DNA of 64,000 bases from Nitrosococcus halophilus Nc 4 (GTDB lineage Bacteria; Pseudomonadota; Gammaproteobacteria; Nitrosococcales; Nitrosococcaceae). Below the pieces are notes generated by a model, which did not search any database, was not told where the DNA came from, and worked only from the letters and a program-made list of their open reading frames with translations. The position numbers and the translations under genes are program-made. Location: the NCBI RefSeq assembly GCF_000024725.1, contig NC_013960.1, forward strand, positions 1,903,501 through 1,967,500, given 5' to 3'. Of the stretch, positions 23,587-33,344 are shown one piece after another; position 1 is the first letter of the stretch, and each line of letters begins with the position of its first letter.

Positions 23587-26538
23587 TCAGACTTTATATC
23601 TTGTCAACTCCAGTCCAGCCAGTTGTTCAAGGCGAGTAGCATTAGTGATGATGGCAATGCTCGCATTTTCTGGCTTGAGATACTCCGCGGCGACCCGTTT
23701 GAGATCTTCAAGGCGTACCTCTAATATCCGACTACGAAAGCGGCGGCGTTGTTCAGGGGTGCGGCCATAGAGACTATTATAAAAGGCGCTTTTGGCCTCG
23801 CCAGCGGGTGATTTAGGTTTGTCGATGGCACTAATAACCCCAAGCAGGGCTTCCTCCACGAGACGCCATTCGTGGTCGTTTTCCAGCAGCCATTGCACAG
23901 ACCGATCAAAGTCCTCTAGGGTTTCAGTGAGGCGCGGGTCTCGATAGGAAAAGAAGCGAAAGGTCGCACTGTCCGAGTCTTGCCCGCCGCCGCCGCCGTA
24001 GGCCCCGCCCTGTTCACGGATTGCCCGGTGGAGGTAGTTATTGCGAAGGAAACCCCCAAGGACCGTCAGGGCCGCAGCATCTGGATGGTCAACAGGTACA
24101 GTGGGATAGGCCTTGGCGCAGAAATTAACCTGGGTACTGGTGGTCCAGGCTTGGCGCACGGAGGTGCGTACCTCAGGCAAACGCAGAGGAGTAAAGTTTG
24201 CGGCAGCTTCCGGATTGTAGTGCTCGTGTTTGTTCAACGCTGCCAGAAATTCCGAACGGCGTTCTTGTTCCCCGATCACCAGCAATTGACGGGGGGCAGC
24301 CAAGAGACGTTGGTGGATGCGGCGGAACTTATCGGCTAGCGCCTCGCAGGCGGTTTTATCGGTGAGACTTTCATCCAGTTCTTGCAGAAGAGAGATCCCG
24401 GAGAGCCCACTCAAGCGATGACTGAGGGCCGCCGTGGGGCTCATTCCGCTGGCCGCCGCCGCCATGGCTAGGGCATGGCCGTTGCCGGTAATATGCTCTT
24501 CCCAATCAGCGCGGCGTTGGGCAATCACCTCGCGGAGGTGGTCCAACTCATCGAATCGCACCTCTTGTAAGGTGGTTTGCAGTAACTCGGCGAGTTGCTC
24601 GTGGTTATGGGCGAGGGCCTTGCCGGAGAGGACAAAATGGCCATTCACCTGTTGGACATCGTCTATCCGCCCCCGTAAGGTGGTGGTGGCGTTGATGCCG
24701 CCGCTGACACTATCTTGCCAAGCTTGGGTTTGACGGTAATCCCGATCGCCGACACCCAGTTCCGTAAGGCAAGCGGTATAGTGGGGCAACACCTCCAACA
24801 GCTCGTCTTCTAGGTGGGGCATGTCGATGACGATCTGTTGATAGACCAAACCATTGGTGCCTTGATCGAAAAAGGTGGCCGGGAGCTGATGGACGGTTTC
24901 CTGAGTACCCTCGGGAATAGTGAGGGTAGGGGGAATGTCTTCGATTCCCACTTTAGGTAGGAGATCAGAATTGTCTTGTTGCTGTTGACGGGCTATAAGC
25001 TCAGCAGCGAGTTTCACCACCGCTGCTTTTTGCTCCTCGTCCATGACTGCCCTCAGAGCGGCTAGGCGGGCTTTTTCCGCTTCGGTACGTTGCGCGCTGA
25101 GGTGGGAGTTCGGCTTTAGGGTTAAGCGCACCCGGTGGGGATTGTCGAGAAGATTTTCCCGCACTAGGCGCTTGATAAAGTTGGGGTCTTTAATTTCCTG
25201 GCGCAGTTTCTCCAGCACCGGATCCAGATTGAGCAGGGCTACGGGATCGCCCTCGTGGATGGCGCTTGGCAGCCCTTCAAGTATTAGTTGAAGGCCGTAG
25301 GGCATCCCATCCCCCCCAATCTCCCGTTGGTGCAGCTCCAGTTGGTGAAGCACCGCCTCCACCTGTTCCTGGGGAACGCCTTTCTCGGCCACCTCCTGCA
25401 GCACCTCCAGCACCCGTTGTTCCAGTGCCTCGGCATGCTCGGGTTGAGAGCCCTCAAGGCCGCAGAGAAAGCTCATCTCCCGGTTGCTATCTTCCAAGCC
25501 ACAAAGGGGCGAGGGAGCCGCGCCTAGTCCACAAGTTTCCAAAGCATGGCGTAAGGGGGAGGCGCTGTTATCGAGCAATACCCCGGAAAGCAGATGGGCC
25601 TTGAGCTGTTCTTCCAACGCTGTGCTTTGGCCCAGCAACCAGCCCAGCACAAGGTGGGTCTTATGGGTGACGTCTTCGGCGTCCAGGGCATAGTTTTCTT
25701 CTACTTGCAGCGGGGCAGTGTAGCGTTTTTCCTCCCCCACCCTAAGATTCATCTCCAGCCGATCAAACTGGGAGAGGGCATGGGATTCGAATTGTTGGTG
25801 GTGCTCCTGGGCGGGGATGTCACCAAAGGTCATAAACACCGCATTAGAGGGATGGTAGTGGGTGTGATAGAAGGCCTTGAGTTGGTCGTAACTCAAGTCT
25901 GGAATATATTCCGGATCACCACCGCTATTGTAATGGTAGGTGGTGGTGGGGAACAGATGGCTGGAGAGAGTTTGCCAAAGGACGGTTACCGGCCCACTCA
26001 TGGCCCCCTTCATCTCATTGAGCACTACGCCTTTGAAGACTAAATCAGAGTCAGGATCATGGGGGTTTTCAAATTCTACTCGATGTCCTTCCTGGGAAAA
26101 ATCCAAGGGATCCAGGCGCGCAAAAAATACGGCGTCCAAGTAGACGCCTAAAAGATTGTTGAAATCCTTTTTGTTTTTGCTCGCAAAGGGATAGGCCGTC
26201 CAGTCGGAGCTGGTGAAGGCATTCATGAAAGTATTGAGGGAGCGCCGTAACATCATAAAGAAGGGGTCGCGTACCGGATATTTTTCGCTCCCACAGAGGA
26301 CGGTATGCTCCAGAATATGGGCGACCCCCGTGGAATCCATGGGAACCGTACGGAAAGCCACCAAAAATACGTTTTCTGGGTTATCCGTCGCCAGATGAAA
26401 GTGTTTGGCGCCGGTTTTGCGATGGCGGTACTCCTCAAGGGTGAGGTTAAGGGAGTCAATCCGCTGGCTGCGCAATTTATCGAAGGCAGGATGGTTTGAT
26501 GAATAGGTTTTGAGGTTGTGGGCAGAGGTGTTATTCAT
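23587..26538 (-). CDS. M16C zinc metallopeptidase, PreP-like
   Basis: A 983-residue insulinase-family peptidase of the presequence-protease type. GVAHILEHTVLCGSEKYPVR holds the inverted zinc motif HxxEH; four tandem M16 lobes fit the length. Such enzymes enclose and degrade free peptides. No clear signal peptide, so it is probably cytoplasmic. It lies 39 bases upstream of nothing on its own strand except the metallophosphoesterase after 118 bases; upstream it follows the HAD gene by 39 bases, so hslO-HAD-PreP may form one operon. Confidence 0.93.
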   Translation of the reverse strand: MNNTSAHNLKTYSSNHPAFDKLRSQRIDSLNLTLEEYRHRKTGAKHFHLATDNPENVFLVAFRTVPMDSTGVAHILEHTVLCGSEKYPVRDPFFMMLRRSLNTFMNAFTSSDWTAYPFASKNKKDFNNLLGVYLDAVFFARLDPLDFSQEGHRVEFENPHDPDSDLVFKGVVLNEMKGAMSGPVTVLWQTLSSHLFPTTTYHYNSGGDPEYIPDLSYDQLKAFYHTHYHPSNAVFMTFGDIPAQEHHQQFESHALSQFDRLEMNLRVGEEKRYTAPLQVEENYALDAEDVTHKTHLVLGWLLGQSTALEEQLKAHLLSGVLLDNSASPLRHALETCGLGAAPSPLCGLEDSNREMSFLCGLEGSQPEHAEALEQRVLEVLQEVAEKGVPQEQVEAVLHQLELHQREIGGDGMPYGLQLILEGLPSAIHEGDPVALLNLDPVLEKLRQEIKDPNFIKRLVRENLLDNPHRVRLTLKPNSHLSAQRTEAEKARLAALRAVMDEEQKAAVVKLAAELIARQQQQDNSDLLPKVGIEDIPPTLTIPEGTQETVHQLPATFFDQGTNGLVYQQIVIDMPHLEDELLEVLPHYTACLTELGVGDRDYRQTQAWQDSVSGGINATTTLRGRIDDVQQVNGHFVLSGKALAHNHEQLAELLQTTLQEVRFDELDHLREVIAQRRADWEEHITGNGHALAMAAAASGMSPTAALSHRLSGLSGISLLQELDESLTDKTACEALADKFRRIHQRLLAAPRQLLVIGEQERRSEFLAALNKHEHYNPEAAANFTPLRLPEVRTSVRQAWTTSTQVNFCAKAYPTVPVDHPDAAALTVLGGFLRNNYLHRAIREQGGAYGGGGGQDSDSATFRFFSYRDPRLTETLEDFDRSVQWLLENDHEWRLVEEALLGVISAIDKPKSPAGEAKSAFYNSLYGRTPEQRRRFRSRILEVRLEDLKRVAAEYLKPENASIAIITNATRLEQLAGLELTRYKV

Positions 26539-26577
26539 AGAATGGAGTTCTTTATCTGCGAGTGGGAGGCAATCAAC

Positions 26578-27324
26578 TTAAATATCAATTTCTTGTAAAA
26601 GCCAACGCTCCAATTCATAAAAGTCCTTGATGGTCGCTTCTGGGGGAGGCAGATCTGCCGGCCAGGGAGTTTCCTGTCGGTTAATCCAGACCGCGCGCAT
26701 CCCTACCTGTTGGGCAGCGATGACGTCACATTCTGGGTGATCACCGATGTGGACGGCTTGGTGAGGTTCAACACCCGCTTGCTCCAAGGCCTGCCGAAAC
26801 ATGTCCGGCGCGGGTTTTGCCGCGCCCGCTATAGAAGGAGTCAGGGAAAAATGGAAATGAGCCTTTAGGGGGGTGCATTGGACATCAGCGTTGCCGTTAG
26901 TGAGCGAGGCGAGACGGTAGGTCCGGGCTAACTTTTCAAGTATGGGGGGGACGTCAGCGTAGGGGGTGACCCAGTTTCGGGCCTCAAGAAAAACCGCAAT
27001 AGCCTCTTCCGCCAAATCTGGCGAGTCGCCGGCTTCTTCTAGTAGCAGGCGTAGGGAGGTGGCACGCACGGCCGTCAGGTCGTAAGCAATCTCCGCGTAT
27101 TGCTCCCGGATAAGCCGTCGATGGGTTCGTAAGCTTTCGAGATCATGGATTGCCGTGAGGTATGGTGCCCGTTGTTGCAGCCACTTAAACTGAACTTCTT
27201 CAGCTTTTTTCAACACGGATTCACTGGGCCAGACCGTTTCGTCTAGGTCTAGGGTAATCAGAGTCAAAGGGGAAACAGATTTTGATTCCCAGGGAGAGAA
27301 GTCGCTCAGTTGCGTCATAGCCAT
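26578..27324 (-). CDS. HAD-superfamily hydrolase
   Basis: A 248-residue haloacid-dehalogenase-type phosphatase: LITLDLDETVWPS holds the nucleophile Asp and second Asp, LASLTNGNADV is motif II, and KPAPDMFRQAL with HIGDHPECDVIAAQQVG gives motifs III and IV. The helical cap between motifs I and II suggests a small sugar or nucleotide phosphate as substrate. It begins 3 bases after the hslO stop, so it is co-transcribed. Confidence 0.9.
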   Translation of the reverse strand: MAMTQLSDFSPWESKSVSPLTLITLDLDETVWPSESVLKKAEEVQFKWLQQRAPYLTAIHDLESLRTHRRLIREQYAEIAYDLTAVRATSLRLLLEEAGDSPDLAEEAIAVFLEARNWVTPYADVPPILEKLARTYRLASLTNGNADVQCTPLKAHFHFSLTPSIAGAAKPAPDMFRQALEQAGVEPHQAVHIGDHPECDVIAAQQVGMRAVWINRQETPWPADLPPPEATIKDFYELERWLLQEIDI

Positions 27325-27327
27325 TGC

Positions 27328-28197
27328 TCAATGCCGCGTAGAGGGTACGGGAGTTTTCACCTGCTCAGCAAATAGTTGCTCCACGTCCACTCGGTCAAAA
27401 CTGTAGTGGCGATTGCAAAACTCGCAGTCTACTTCAACTGTGCCTTCCTCTTCCAGAATAGCTTCCATTTCCTCTCGTCCCAAAGCGACTAGGGTATTCT
27501 CGATCCGCTCCCGGGAGCAACCACAGCGGAAGGAGATCGGTTCCGGCTCAAATAGACGAAGCTGCTCTCCATTGAATAACCGGTAGAGCAATTCTGTACT
27601 GGGTAACGATAACATTTCTCGTGCGGTGACGGTGTTCGCCAGCAATGTGATGCGCTCCCAATCCGTCTCGTCTCCTGGCTGGGAGGGTAACTCCTGGAGA
27701 AACAGTCCTACCGCCCGGTGCTCATCGGCAAACAACCAAAGGCGGGTTTGAAGCTGTTCTGAACGGGAAAAATAGGTTTGCAGGGCTTCGGCTAGGTTGG
27801 TGCCTTCCAGGGAAACAATTCCCTGGTAAGGATCTTTGCCTTCTGTTTGGATGGTGAGCACCAGGCGTCCGGAACCGTATATTTCTGGAAGCGATCCCCG
27901 GGGGACCTCGCCATTCCAGCGGGCTAATCCACGTACGGTTCTATGGTGAGTGGCTTGTGCCACCAGGGTTTTCAGGGGGCCTTCGCTCTGGGCTTGGAGA
28001 ATAAGGGAACCCTTAAATTTAATGGTGGCCGAGAGCAAAACCGTAGCCACTAACGCCTGACCAAGCTGGGACTGTACCGCAGAAGGGTAGTCATGGCAGG
28101 TAAGCACGGCCTGCCAGCTAGCATCAAGTTGGACCAGCTCACCTCGGATCCCGAGCTCTTCGAACAAGAAGCGGTGTAAATTATCCCGATCAATCAT
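27328..28197 (-). CDS. hslO: Redox-regulated chaperone Hsp33
   Basis: A 289-residue Hsp33. The C-terminal zinc switch is complete: CGCSRERI and, about 30 residues on, CEFCNRHY supply the four Cys. Oxidation releases zinc and turns on holdase activity in the cytoplasm. Length and domain order are standard. It is first in a minus-strand set with the HAD gene and the PreP-like peptidase. Confidence 0.96.
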   Translation of the reverse strand: MIDRDNLHRFLFEELGIRGELVQLDASWQAVLTCHDYPSAVQSQLGQALVATVLLSATIKFKGSLILQAQSEGPLKTLVAQATHHRTVRGLARWNGEVPRGSLPEIYGSGRLVLTIQTEGKDPYQGIVSLEGTNLAEALQTYFSRSEQLQTRLWLFADEHRAVGLFLQELPSQPGDETDWERITLLANTVTAREMLSLPSTELLYRLFNGEQLRLFEPEPISFRCGCSRERIENTLVALGREEMEAILEEEGTVEVDCEFCNRHYSFDRVDVEQLFAEQVKTPVPSTRH

Positions 28198-28330
28198 TAA
28201 GGAAACTTATCAAATTCCAAATGGACTATACACATCAATAAAGGTTTATTAGACACACTTTTAGACTAGAGTTCAATTGTATTTGTTCTGTCCTCTAAGC
28301 TTTTTTATTGCTGATCAAGGAGCTGAGACT

Positions 28331-28486
28331 ATGGACCGATATCTCCTGCTCTTAAGTGTTTTGCTGGTACTGACCTTGGGCGCTTTTTTTATGGGCTTTA
28401 TCCACTATCCCATAGGATGGCTGATCCTGACCGCTCTGCTGATTATGAGGGTGGGTCAACTTAAAAAACAGAAGCACAAAAATTGA
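28331..28486 (+). CDS. Small two-helix membrane protein
   Basis: A 51-residue protein from ATG 28331, chosen because AAGGAG lies 8-10 bases upstream. Two hydrophobic segments (YLLLLSVLLVLTLGAFFMGF and IGWLILTALLIMRVG) and a Lys-rich tail suggest an inner-membrane miniprotein. No family recognised. Confidence 0.6.
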   Translation: MDRYLLLLSVLLVLTLGAFFMGFIHYPIGWLILTALLIMRVGQLKKQKHKN

Positions 28487-28511
28487 GGCAGAGAAACCAA
28501 GCAAAATAAAA

Positions 28512-28547
28512 AGGCGCTCGGAACTTATTCCCTGTTCCGATGCGCCT
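28512..28547. terminator. Strong hairpin, oriented as a minus-strand terminator
   Basis: AGGCGC-T-CGGAAC and GTTCCG-AT-GCGCCT pair. The flank on the left is AAAATAAAA, so on the minus strand a T-run follows the stem. On the plus strand it would end the small membrane gene without a T-run. Confidence 0.5.
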
Positions 28548-28739
28548 GAGAGGTTGGGAGGCTACCCTTCGCAAGGTTTTTTTTGTTTATCTACAGGCTT
28601 CTATATCAATAAGTGTAATTGCCCCCTCTAAGTATAGTATAAGAAAATGAGGTGGGTAGGAAAGTTTTAGGGATTTCTTGGGACGGTTAATGATGTAAGG
28701 TTAGGGGCATTGCCTATAAGTTGCTGTATTAGTATTGTT

Positions 28740-28860
28740 TTGCCGGATACGCGACGCTTAATCCGGCCTACGGGCGGTTTATGAGTGCCTCCTTGTAGGC
28801 CGGACCGATTCGCCGGGAGCGAAACGGGACCTCCCCAGGAGGCCCGAAGGGGGCGCGCGC
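28740..28860. repeat. REP/BIME-like palindromic cluster
   Basis: GCCGGATACGCGACGCTTAA.TCCGGC and, some 45 bases on, TGTAGGCCGG form REP-type palindromes, followed by GATTCGCCGGGAGCGA and CGGGACC..GGAGGCCC. The 16-base GATTCGCCGGGAGCGA recurs exactly at 58978. The whole 28548-29034 stretch holds no gene. Confidence 0.55.
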
Positions 28861-29034
28861 ATCAACGCGCATCAATAAGGCCTTGAGGCCGTTTCCGGCA
28901 AGGTCATTGCCCGCAACGGATAGGCTCAGCCTCCCCTTCATTTGCTCAATTCTCCCCATTTAAAACACGACCCGTTTTTAGCACAATGCTAGTGCGAGTA
29001 GCAGGGAAGGCATAGGCTATAAATGGAGGGGGGA

Positions 29035-29054
29035 GCAGGGAGTCTATTCCCTGC
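29035..29054. terminator. Hairpin downstream of the sigma factor gene
   Basis: GCAGGGA and TCCCTGC form a 7-bp stem with a 6-base loop 34 bases after the sigma gene stop codon on the minus strand. There is no T-run, so its role is uncertain. Confidence 0.35.
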
Positions 29055-29088
29055 CCTTAATAACCCTTAGTTTAGCTTGAGAAGCCTT

Positions 29089-30825
29089 TTACTCTTCGAG
29101 AAAACTACGCAGGGCTTTGGAGTGGCCCAAGCGCCGAAGCTTGCTCAAGGCTTGGGCTTCGATTTGCCGAATTCGCTCCCGGCTCAAATCGAATTGTTGA
29201 GCGACTTCCCCTAGGGTATGGTCAGTATCCATACCGATCCCAAAGCGCATGGCGACCACCTGGGCCTCCCGGGGGGTTAGGGTTGCCAGCAATTGTTGAG
29301 TCCCTGCCTGCAAGCCAGCGCTGATGGCGACCTCCATGGGATTCGGGACCTGCTCGTCTTCCATGAGCTCCCCTAGCTGAGAGTCCTCATCTTTACCTAG
29401 AGGCGTTTCCAGGGAGATGGGTTGCTTTGCAATCTCATGCATGTGATGGATCTGTTGCTCGGATAGGGCTAGGCGTTCAGCCAATTCCTCTGGACGGCCT
29501 TCGCGGCCTTTTTCCTGCCGGAGTTGGTAGGAAGCCCGGTTGAGCTTGCTTAGTTTCTCCATCACATGGACCGGGATACGGATGGTGCGGGACTGATCAT
29601 CGATAGCCCGGGTAATCGCCTGCCGGATCCACCAGTGGGCATAGGTAGAGAACTTATAGCCCCGGCGGTAATCGAATTTGTCCACTGCCCTCATCAGGCC
29701 GATATTACCTTCTTGGATCAAGTCGAGAAAGGTTAACCCCCGATTGCGATATTTCTTCGCTACCGAGACTACCAGACGTAGATTGGCTTCTACCATTTGT
29801 GCCTTGGCCCGCTGGGCTTGAATTTGCCCCCGGGTCAAGCGCCGATGGACCGTCTTGAGTTCGGCCAGGGGAAGACCTACTTCGATCTCCACCTGAGTTA
29901 GAACTTTTTGGGCCGCTCGAATTGTTTCGGCCTGGGCTTGTAGTGGCTGTCGGTCCTCCTGACCGACGGCTAAGAGATCCTCAACCCATTGGGGGTTAGT
30001 GGCATTACTGGAAAAACTTTGCCAAAAGTCCTCCTGGGACACCCCCCCCTGGTGGATACAGCAGCTCTTGAGCACCTGCTCCTGAGTTTGCACTTTTCTT
30101 ATCCACTCTTGCACGGGTTGAGCCAGTTGCTTGAGCCGAGCCGGGACGAGGCGAAGGAGCCCGAATTCCTGGGCGAGTTCTCCTCGTAGTTCCCTTGCCT
30201 GAGCGCTTGCCACCCCCTCTCGGGTTAAAGCTATTTCTAGCTCCGAGTGGAGGGTCCGGATACGGGATAAATGCTGGCTAACTTTCTCTAAGTTTAAGCC
30301 TTTTGTATCCTCTGTCTCGGTTTCTGGGGTTGTTGTTTCCGTTTCAGTAAAGCCAATCAGCCAGTCTGTCAAGCGCGCTTCGCCAGCGTCTGCTTCGTCG
30401 GCCCAACGCAGTAGTTCGGCCGCTATGGCTGGACAACTGCCTAAAGCCTCAGTACTTTGGCTTAATCCTGCCTCAATCGCTTTGGCCAAGGCGACTTCTT
30501 CCTCACGGGCAAGCAAGGCATGGGCTCCCATCTCCCGCATATAGGTGTTAACCATATCGCTGATGGCCCCGTCCGAGGATAAGACCACCTCAGCCGTTTC
30601 TTCTTCCGATTCTGTCCCGTTCTTGAGCAATAATGCAGGATCTATTTTTTCATCAAGTTCTTCGAGATCCTGGTCATGGAAAAGATTGACAACGGCCTCG
30701 GCCTCGTCACTGTCTTCCACTTCCTGTACGATGTACTCCTGTAGCTCCTCCTCAGTCAGCAAACCTTGCGCCTTGCCCTTGAGAATAAGCCTTTTTAGTT
30801 CCTCTTGTCTCATTTCAAAATCCAT
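29089..30825 (-). CDS. rpoD: RNA polymerase sigma-70 factor of the RpoD type
   Basis: A 578-residue group 1/2 sigma factor. It has an N-terminal acidic region like 1.1, region 1.2 ([13 protein letters not shown]), a long acidic non-conserved insert, region 2 ([39 protein letters not shown]), region 3 ([20 protein letters not shown]) and region 4.2 ([20 protein letters not shown]). The usual neighbours of the main rpoD gene (rpsU, dnaG) are absent, so it may be a second RpoD-like sigma. The regions that touch -10 and -35 look like RpoD, so promoter choice is probably similar. Confidence 0.92.
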   Translation of the reverse strand: MDFEMRQEELKRLILKGKAQGLLTEEELQEYIVQEVEDSDEAEAVVNLFHDQDLEELDEKIDPALLLKNGTESEEETAEVVLSSDGAISDMVNTYMREMGAHALLAREEEVALAKAIEAGLSQSTEALGSCPAIAAELLRWADEADAGEARLTDWLIGFTETETTTPETETEDTKGLNLEKVSQHLSRIRTLHSELEIALTREGVASAQARELRGELAQEFGLLRLVPARLKQLAQPVQEWIRKVQTQEQVLKSCCIHQGGVSQEDFWQSFSSNATNPQWVEDLLAVGQEDRQPLQAQAETIRAAQKVLTQVEIEVGLPLAELKTVHRRLTRGQIQAQRAKAQMVEANLRLVVSVAKKYRNRGLTFLDLIQEGNIGLMRAVDKFDYRRGYKFSTYAHWWIRQAITRAIDDQSRTIRIPVHVMEKLSKLNRASYQLRQEKGREGRPEELAERLALSEQQIHHMHEIAKQPISLETPLGKDEDSQLGELMEDEQVPNPMEVAISAGLQAGTQQLLATLTPREAQVVAMRFGIGMDTDHTLGEVAQQFDLSRERIRQIEAQALSKLRRLGHSKALRSFLEE

Positions 30826-31567
30826 GGACCTATTCCCCTGTATTATTAATACACGATACTTTTAAAAACTTTTACCATTGACTATATTGATAAGCAGGGA
30901 TCTGGTCCCCGCATGGTGGCCTTCTATCGTGAAGGCAGCGGTATTCTTCACTCTGGGATCGGCCCGAAGCGGTAGCGGCGCATTTTCCACCCTGGAGTGG
31001 AAATACAGGCCGCTGCCATAGGGGTGCCTCGTTCCCTGGTCAGACGCTCATATTTGACTAGGGCCGCAGTGATTACGCCTGGAATTTATTCCGCTTTTCA
31101 GTGAGAATTCCTTAAGTGGGCTGATAAAATGGATGTCCCTTTTACCAGCGGCGATTCACGCTTTTTATTCCCACTCTTGCTGTGTTAACCTACGGTATCA
31201 AACTCATCGATGAAGATGAGGCCCTAGCGCGTACTCCCAGTGGGTTTTAAATGGCTCCCGTGTGAGTATATTCACAGCAAAGATCCTCCCCCCATATCAT
31301 CCCAATCTAAACTCACTATATTGCCTGAGTATTTCCTTAAGCGGTAGCACCAGAAGGCAATAAATGATAGAACCGCACCTCCTAATTTAGTGCGAGGATA
31401 ATTTCGCTCCGCTGTGCGGCGCTTTTTGATCCCAAGAAAATACCTGATTAATAAAGCTAATCGTTAGATCATAATGAGCTTTAGAAGTTCATAGAAATTT
31501 GAAGATTGCTCTAGATTAAGAGAGGGTGTGTGGTCTAATTGGCAAAAAGGGGGCTATATTATTTCTT
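30826..31567. other. 742-base stretch without a recognisable gene
   Basis: Both strands read closed or unconvincing. A short stretch near 30890 (RMVAFYREGSGILHSGIG) and another near 31195 (YGIKLIDEDEALARTPSGF) look protein-like but are broken by stops, so it may be the worn remains of genes. The sigma gene's promoter should lie at its left end. Confidence 0.4.
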
Positions 31568-31569
31568 GT

Positions 31570-31936
31570 TTAACCTGCTCCCACAATTGCCGCCACTTTG
31601 TGGCGGAGAGCAAGCCGTTCGATTGCCTGCTGATGGTGCTGGAACGCCTCATCATGAAAAGTAGCGCACTCCACAATGGGAACGCCGTGCTGAATAAGCT
31701 CCTGGGCTTTCCCAAGTACTTCCTCTGTGGGGACACAGAGGAGCGCTGCATCCACTTTTGCGAGCTCAGAGGGATGGGCAACCGAGGGGATTTTTTGGAG
31801 CCGGTAGCGGTTCCATGACTCGCTCGGCCCGGCGCGCAATGCCAGCTAGGGTAAGCTGCTCCTCAGTCAAAATCCTTTCTGCACAGGCCTTGCCCAATCG
31901 GCCAAAACCAATAATAGCCACAGGTAACGGTTTCAT
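31570..31936 (-). pseudogene. Diaminopimelate-dehydrogenase-like relic
   Basis: Begins MKPLPVAIIGFGRLGKACAE, a Rossmann dinucleotide site, then breaks frame near 31840 and continues ELAKVDAALLCVPTEEV, HGVPIVECATFHDEAF and RHKVAAIVGAG before stopping. This matches the N-terminal third of meso-diaminopimelate dehydrogenase or similar. The substrate half is missing. One frameshift and a truncation make it non-functional. Confidence 0.65.
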
Positions 31937-32187
31937 TGCCTAAATAATCTATATTTATAGGTTATCGCCACTTTTCCGTTGAGCCGCTATTGATTCCCTA
32001 TTTAGCAAAATCGGTTGCCGACTGCAATACCACAGAGGCCAATGGGTTAGGGGCGGCAGTTTGCGCCGCAGCGGATACAGAAAGTGTCCGTCGCCTACTG
32101 GGGCTGCCATGGGGTTCGATTTGGGCCATGGCTAGCGATCTTGGCTAGAAAAAACGGCCGTGATCTTGAATTGGGGGACCTATTAGG

Positions 32188-32806
32188 ATGGAAGCACTCC
32201 ATGAGGCACAACTCTACGAAACATTGCCGAACAAGCAGGTCCACTGCACTTTGTGCCCCCATGATTGTCGGATTCCGGAAGGGGGACGCGGTGCCTGTGC
32301 TGTGCGCTTCAACCACGAAGGCAAGCTGTATACACTGGTTTACGACAAAATCGTGGCCCGGCGTATTGACCCTGTTGAGAAAAAAACCCTTTTTCACTTC
32401 TACCCTGGATCTACGGCCTATTCCATCGGGACTGTGGGCTGCAATTTGAGGTGTACTTTTTGCCAGAATTGGGACATCTGCCAAATTCGTCCACTCGGTG
32501 GGGCCGGAGGTGCCTTGGCATGTCTCCCAGTTTTATCCGGCCTATAAGATGCTTGATAAATCTATCACTCCAGTAACGACCTTAAATCGAGCTATGAAAA
32601 TCGGTAAAGCGGTGGGTTTGCGTTATGTCTACCAGGGTAATGTCCCTGGCGAGGGGGGTGAGAATACTTACTGTTACCAGTGCCAGAGACTTCTCATTGA
32701 ACGGTATGGCTTTTTTATTCGGGCTAATCGGATACGCGCAATGGATGCTGTCCTTACTGTGGGATAAAGATTGACGGTGTGGGAATGTCGTCGTCCCATG
32801 AGTAGT
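32188..32806 (+). pseudogene. AmrS-type radical SAM enzyme, internally deleted
   Basis: The N-terminal part (MEALHEAQLYETLPNKQVHC, CPHDCRIPEGGRGAC) runs to the radical SAM cluster motif GCNLRCTFCQNWDI, then breaks at about 32490. The C-terminal part resumes in another frame (WHVSQFYPAYKMLDKS, GLRYVYQGNVPGEGGENTYC, RLLIERYGFFIRANRIR), and a second shift near 32740 separates the final CPYCG pair. This is the RadiSam member of the AmmeMemoRadiSam set with most of the barrel lost. It sits just before archease-rtcB. Confidence 0.78.
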
Positions 32807-32832
32807 AGGGGCACGTCGCGCCGTGCTCCTAC
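32805..32832. repeat. Palindromic hairpin before the archease gene
   Basis: GTAGGGGCACG and CGTGCTCCTAC pair at 10 of 11 positions around TCGCGC. It could be a REP-type repeat or a weak terminator of the relic upstream. Confidence 0.45.
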
Positions 32833-32903
32833 CGCCGTTTCTAGGATTAAATCCTATTAGTCTCCAATTTTTGGTCTATTTTATTTTCCATGGTAATTCT
32901 TCT

Positions 32904-33338
32904 ATGGATGCTGAAATGAATGCACCCCGTTGGGAACACTTCCCCCACCAAGGGGATGTAGGTGTCCGTGGCTTAGGCGCCAGTATGGAGGAGGCTTTTT
33001 GCGGTGCCGCTCTGGCATTGACGGCGACCATTGCCGATTTAGACACGGTTGCGCCTAAAGAGCGGGTGGAAGTGAAGTGCTCTGCGCCGGATAAGGAACT
33101 CTTGCTGGTGGAGTGGCTTAATGCCCTTGTATTTGAGATGGCAACCCGCCAGATGTTATTTAGCCACTTTGCGGTGTCAATTGAGGATGAGCATCTGGTA
33201 GGGGAGGCTTGGGGAGAGCCTGTGGATCGGAGCAAGCACGACCCTGCTGTAGAGGTTAAGGGCGCCACCCTAAGTGAGCTTCATGTAGAGCGCCGCCCGG
33301 AGGGTCTCTGGATCGCCCAGTGTATTGTGGATGTGTGA
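32904..33338 (+). CDS. Archease, RtcB activator
   Basis: A 144-residue archease: WEHFPHQGDVGVRGLGASME is the N-terminal signature with the metal-binding Asp, and DRSKHDPAVEVKGATLSEL is the conserved C-terminal segment. Archease activates the RNA ligase RtcB by helping its guanylylation. The ATG at 32904 (MDAEMNAPRW) fits the family length better than the longer frame. Its stop is 6 bases before rtcB, so the two form an operon. Confidence 0.93.
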   Translation: MDAEMNAPRWEHFPHQGDVGVRGLGASMEEAFCGAALALTATIADLDTVAPKERVEVKCSAPDKELLLVEWLNALVFEMATRQMLFSHFAVSIEDEHLVGEAWGEPVDRSKHDPAVEVKGATLSELHVERRPEGLWIAQCIVDV

Positions 33339-33344
33339 GAAGCC

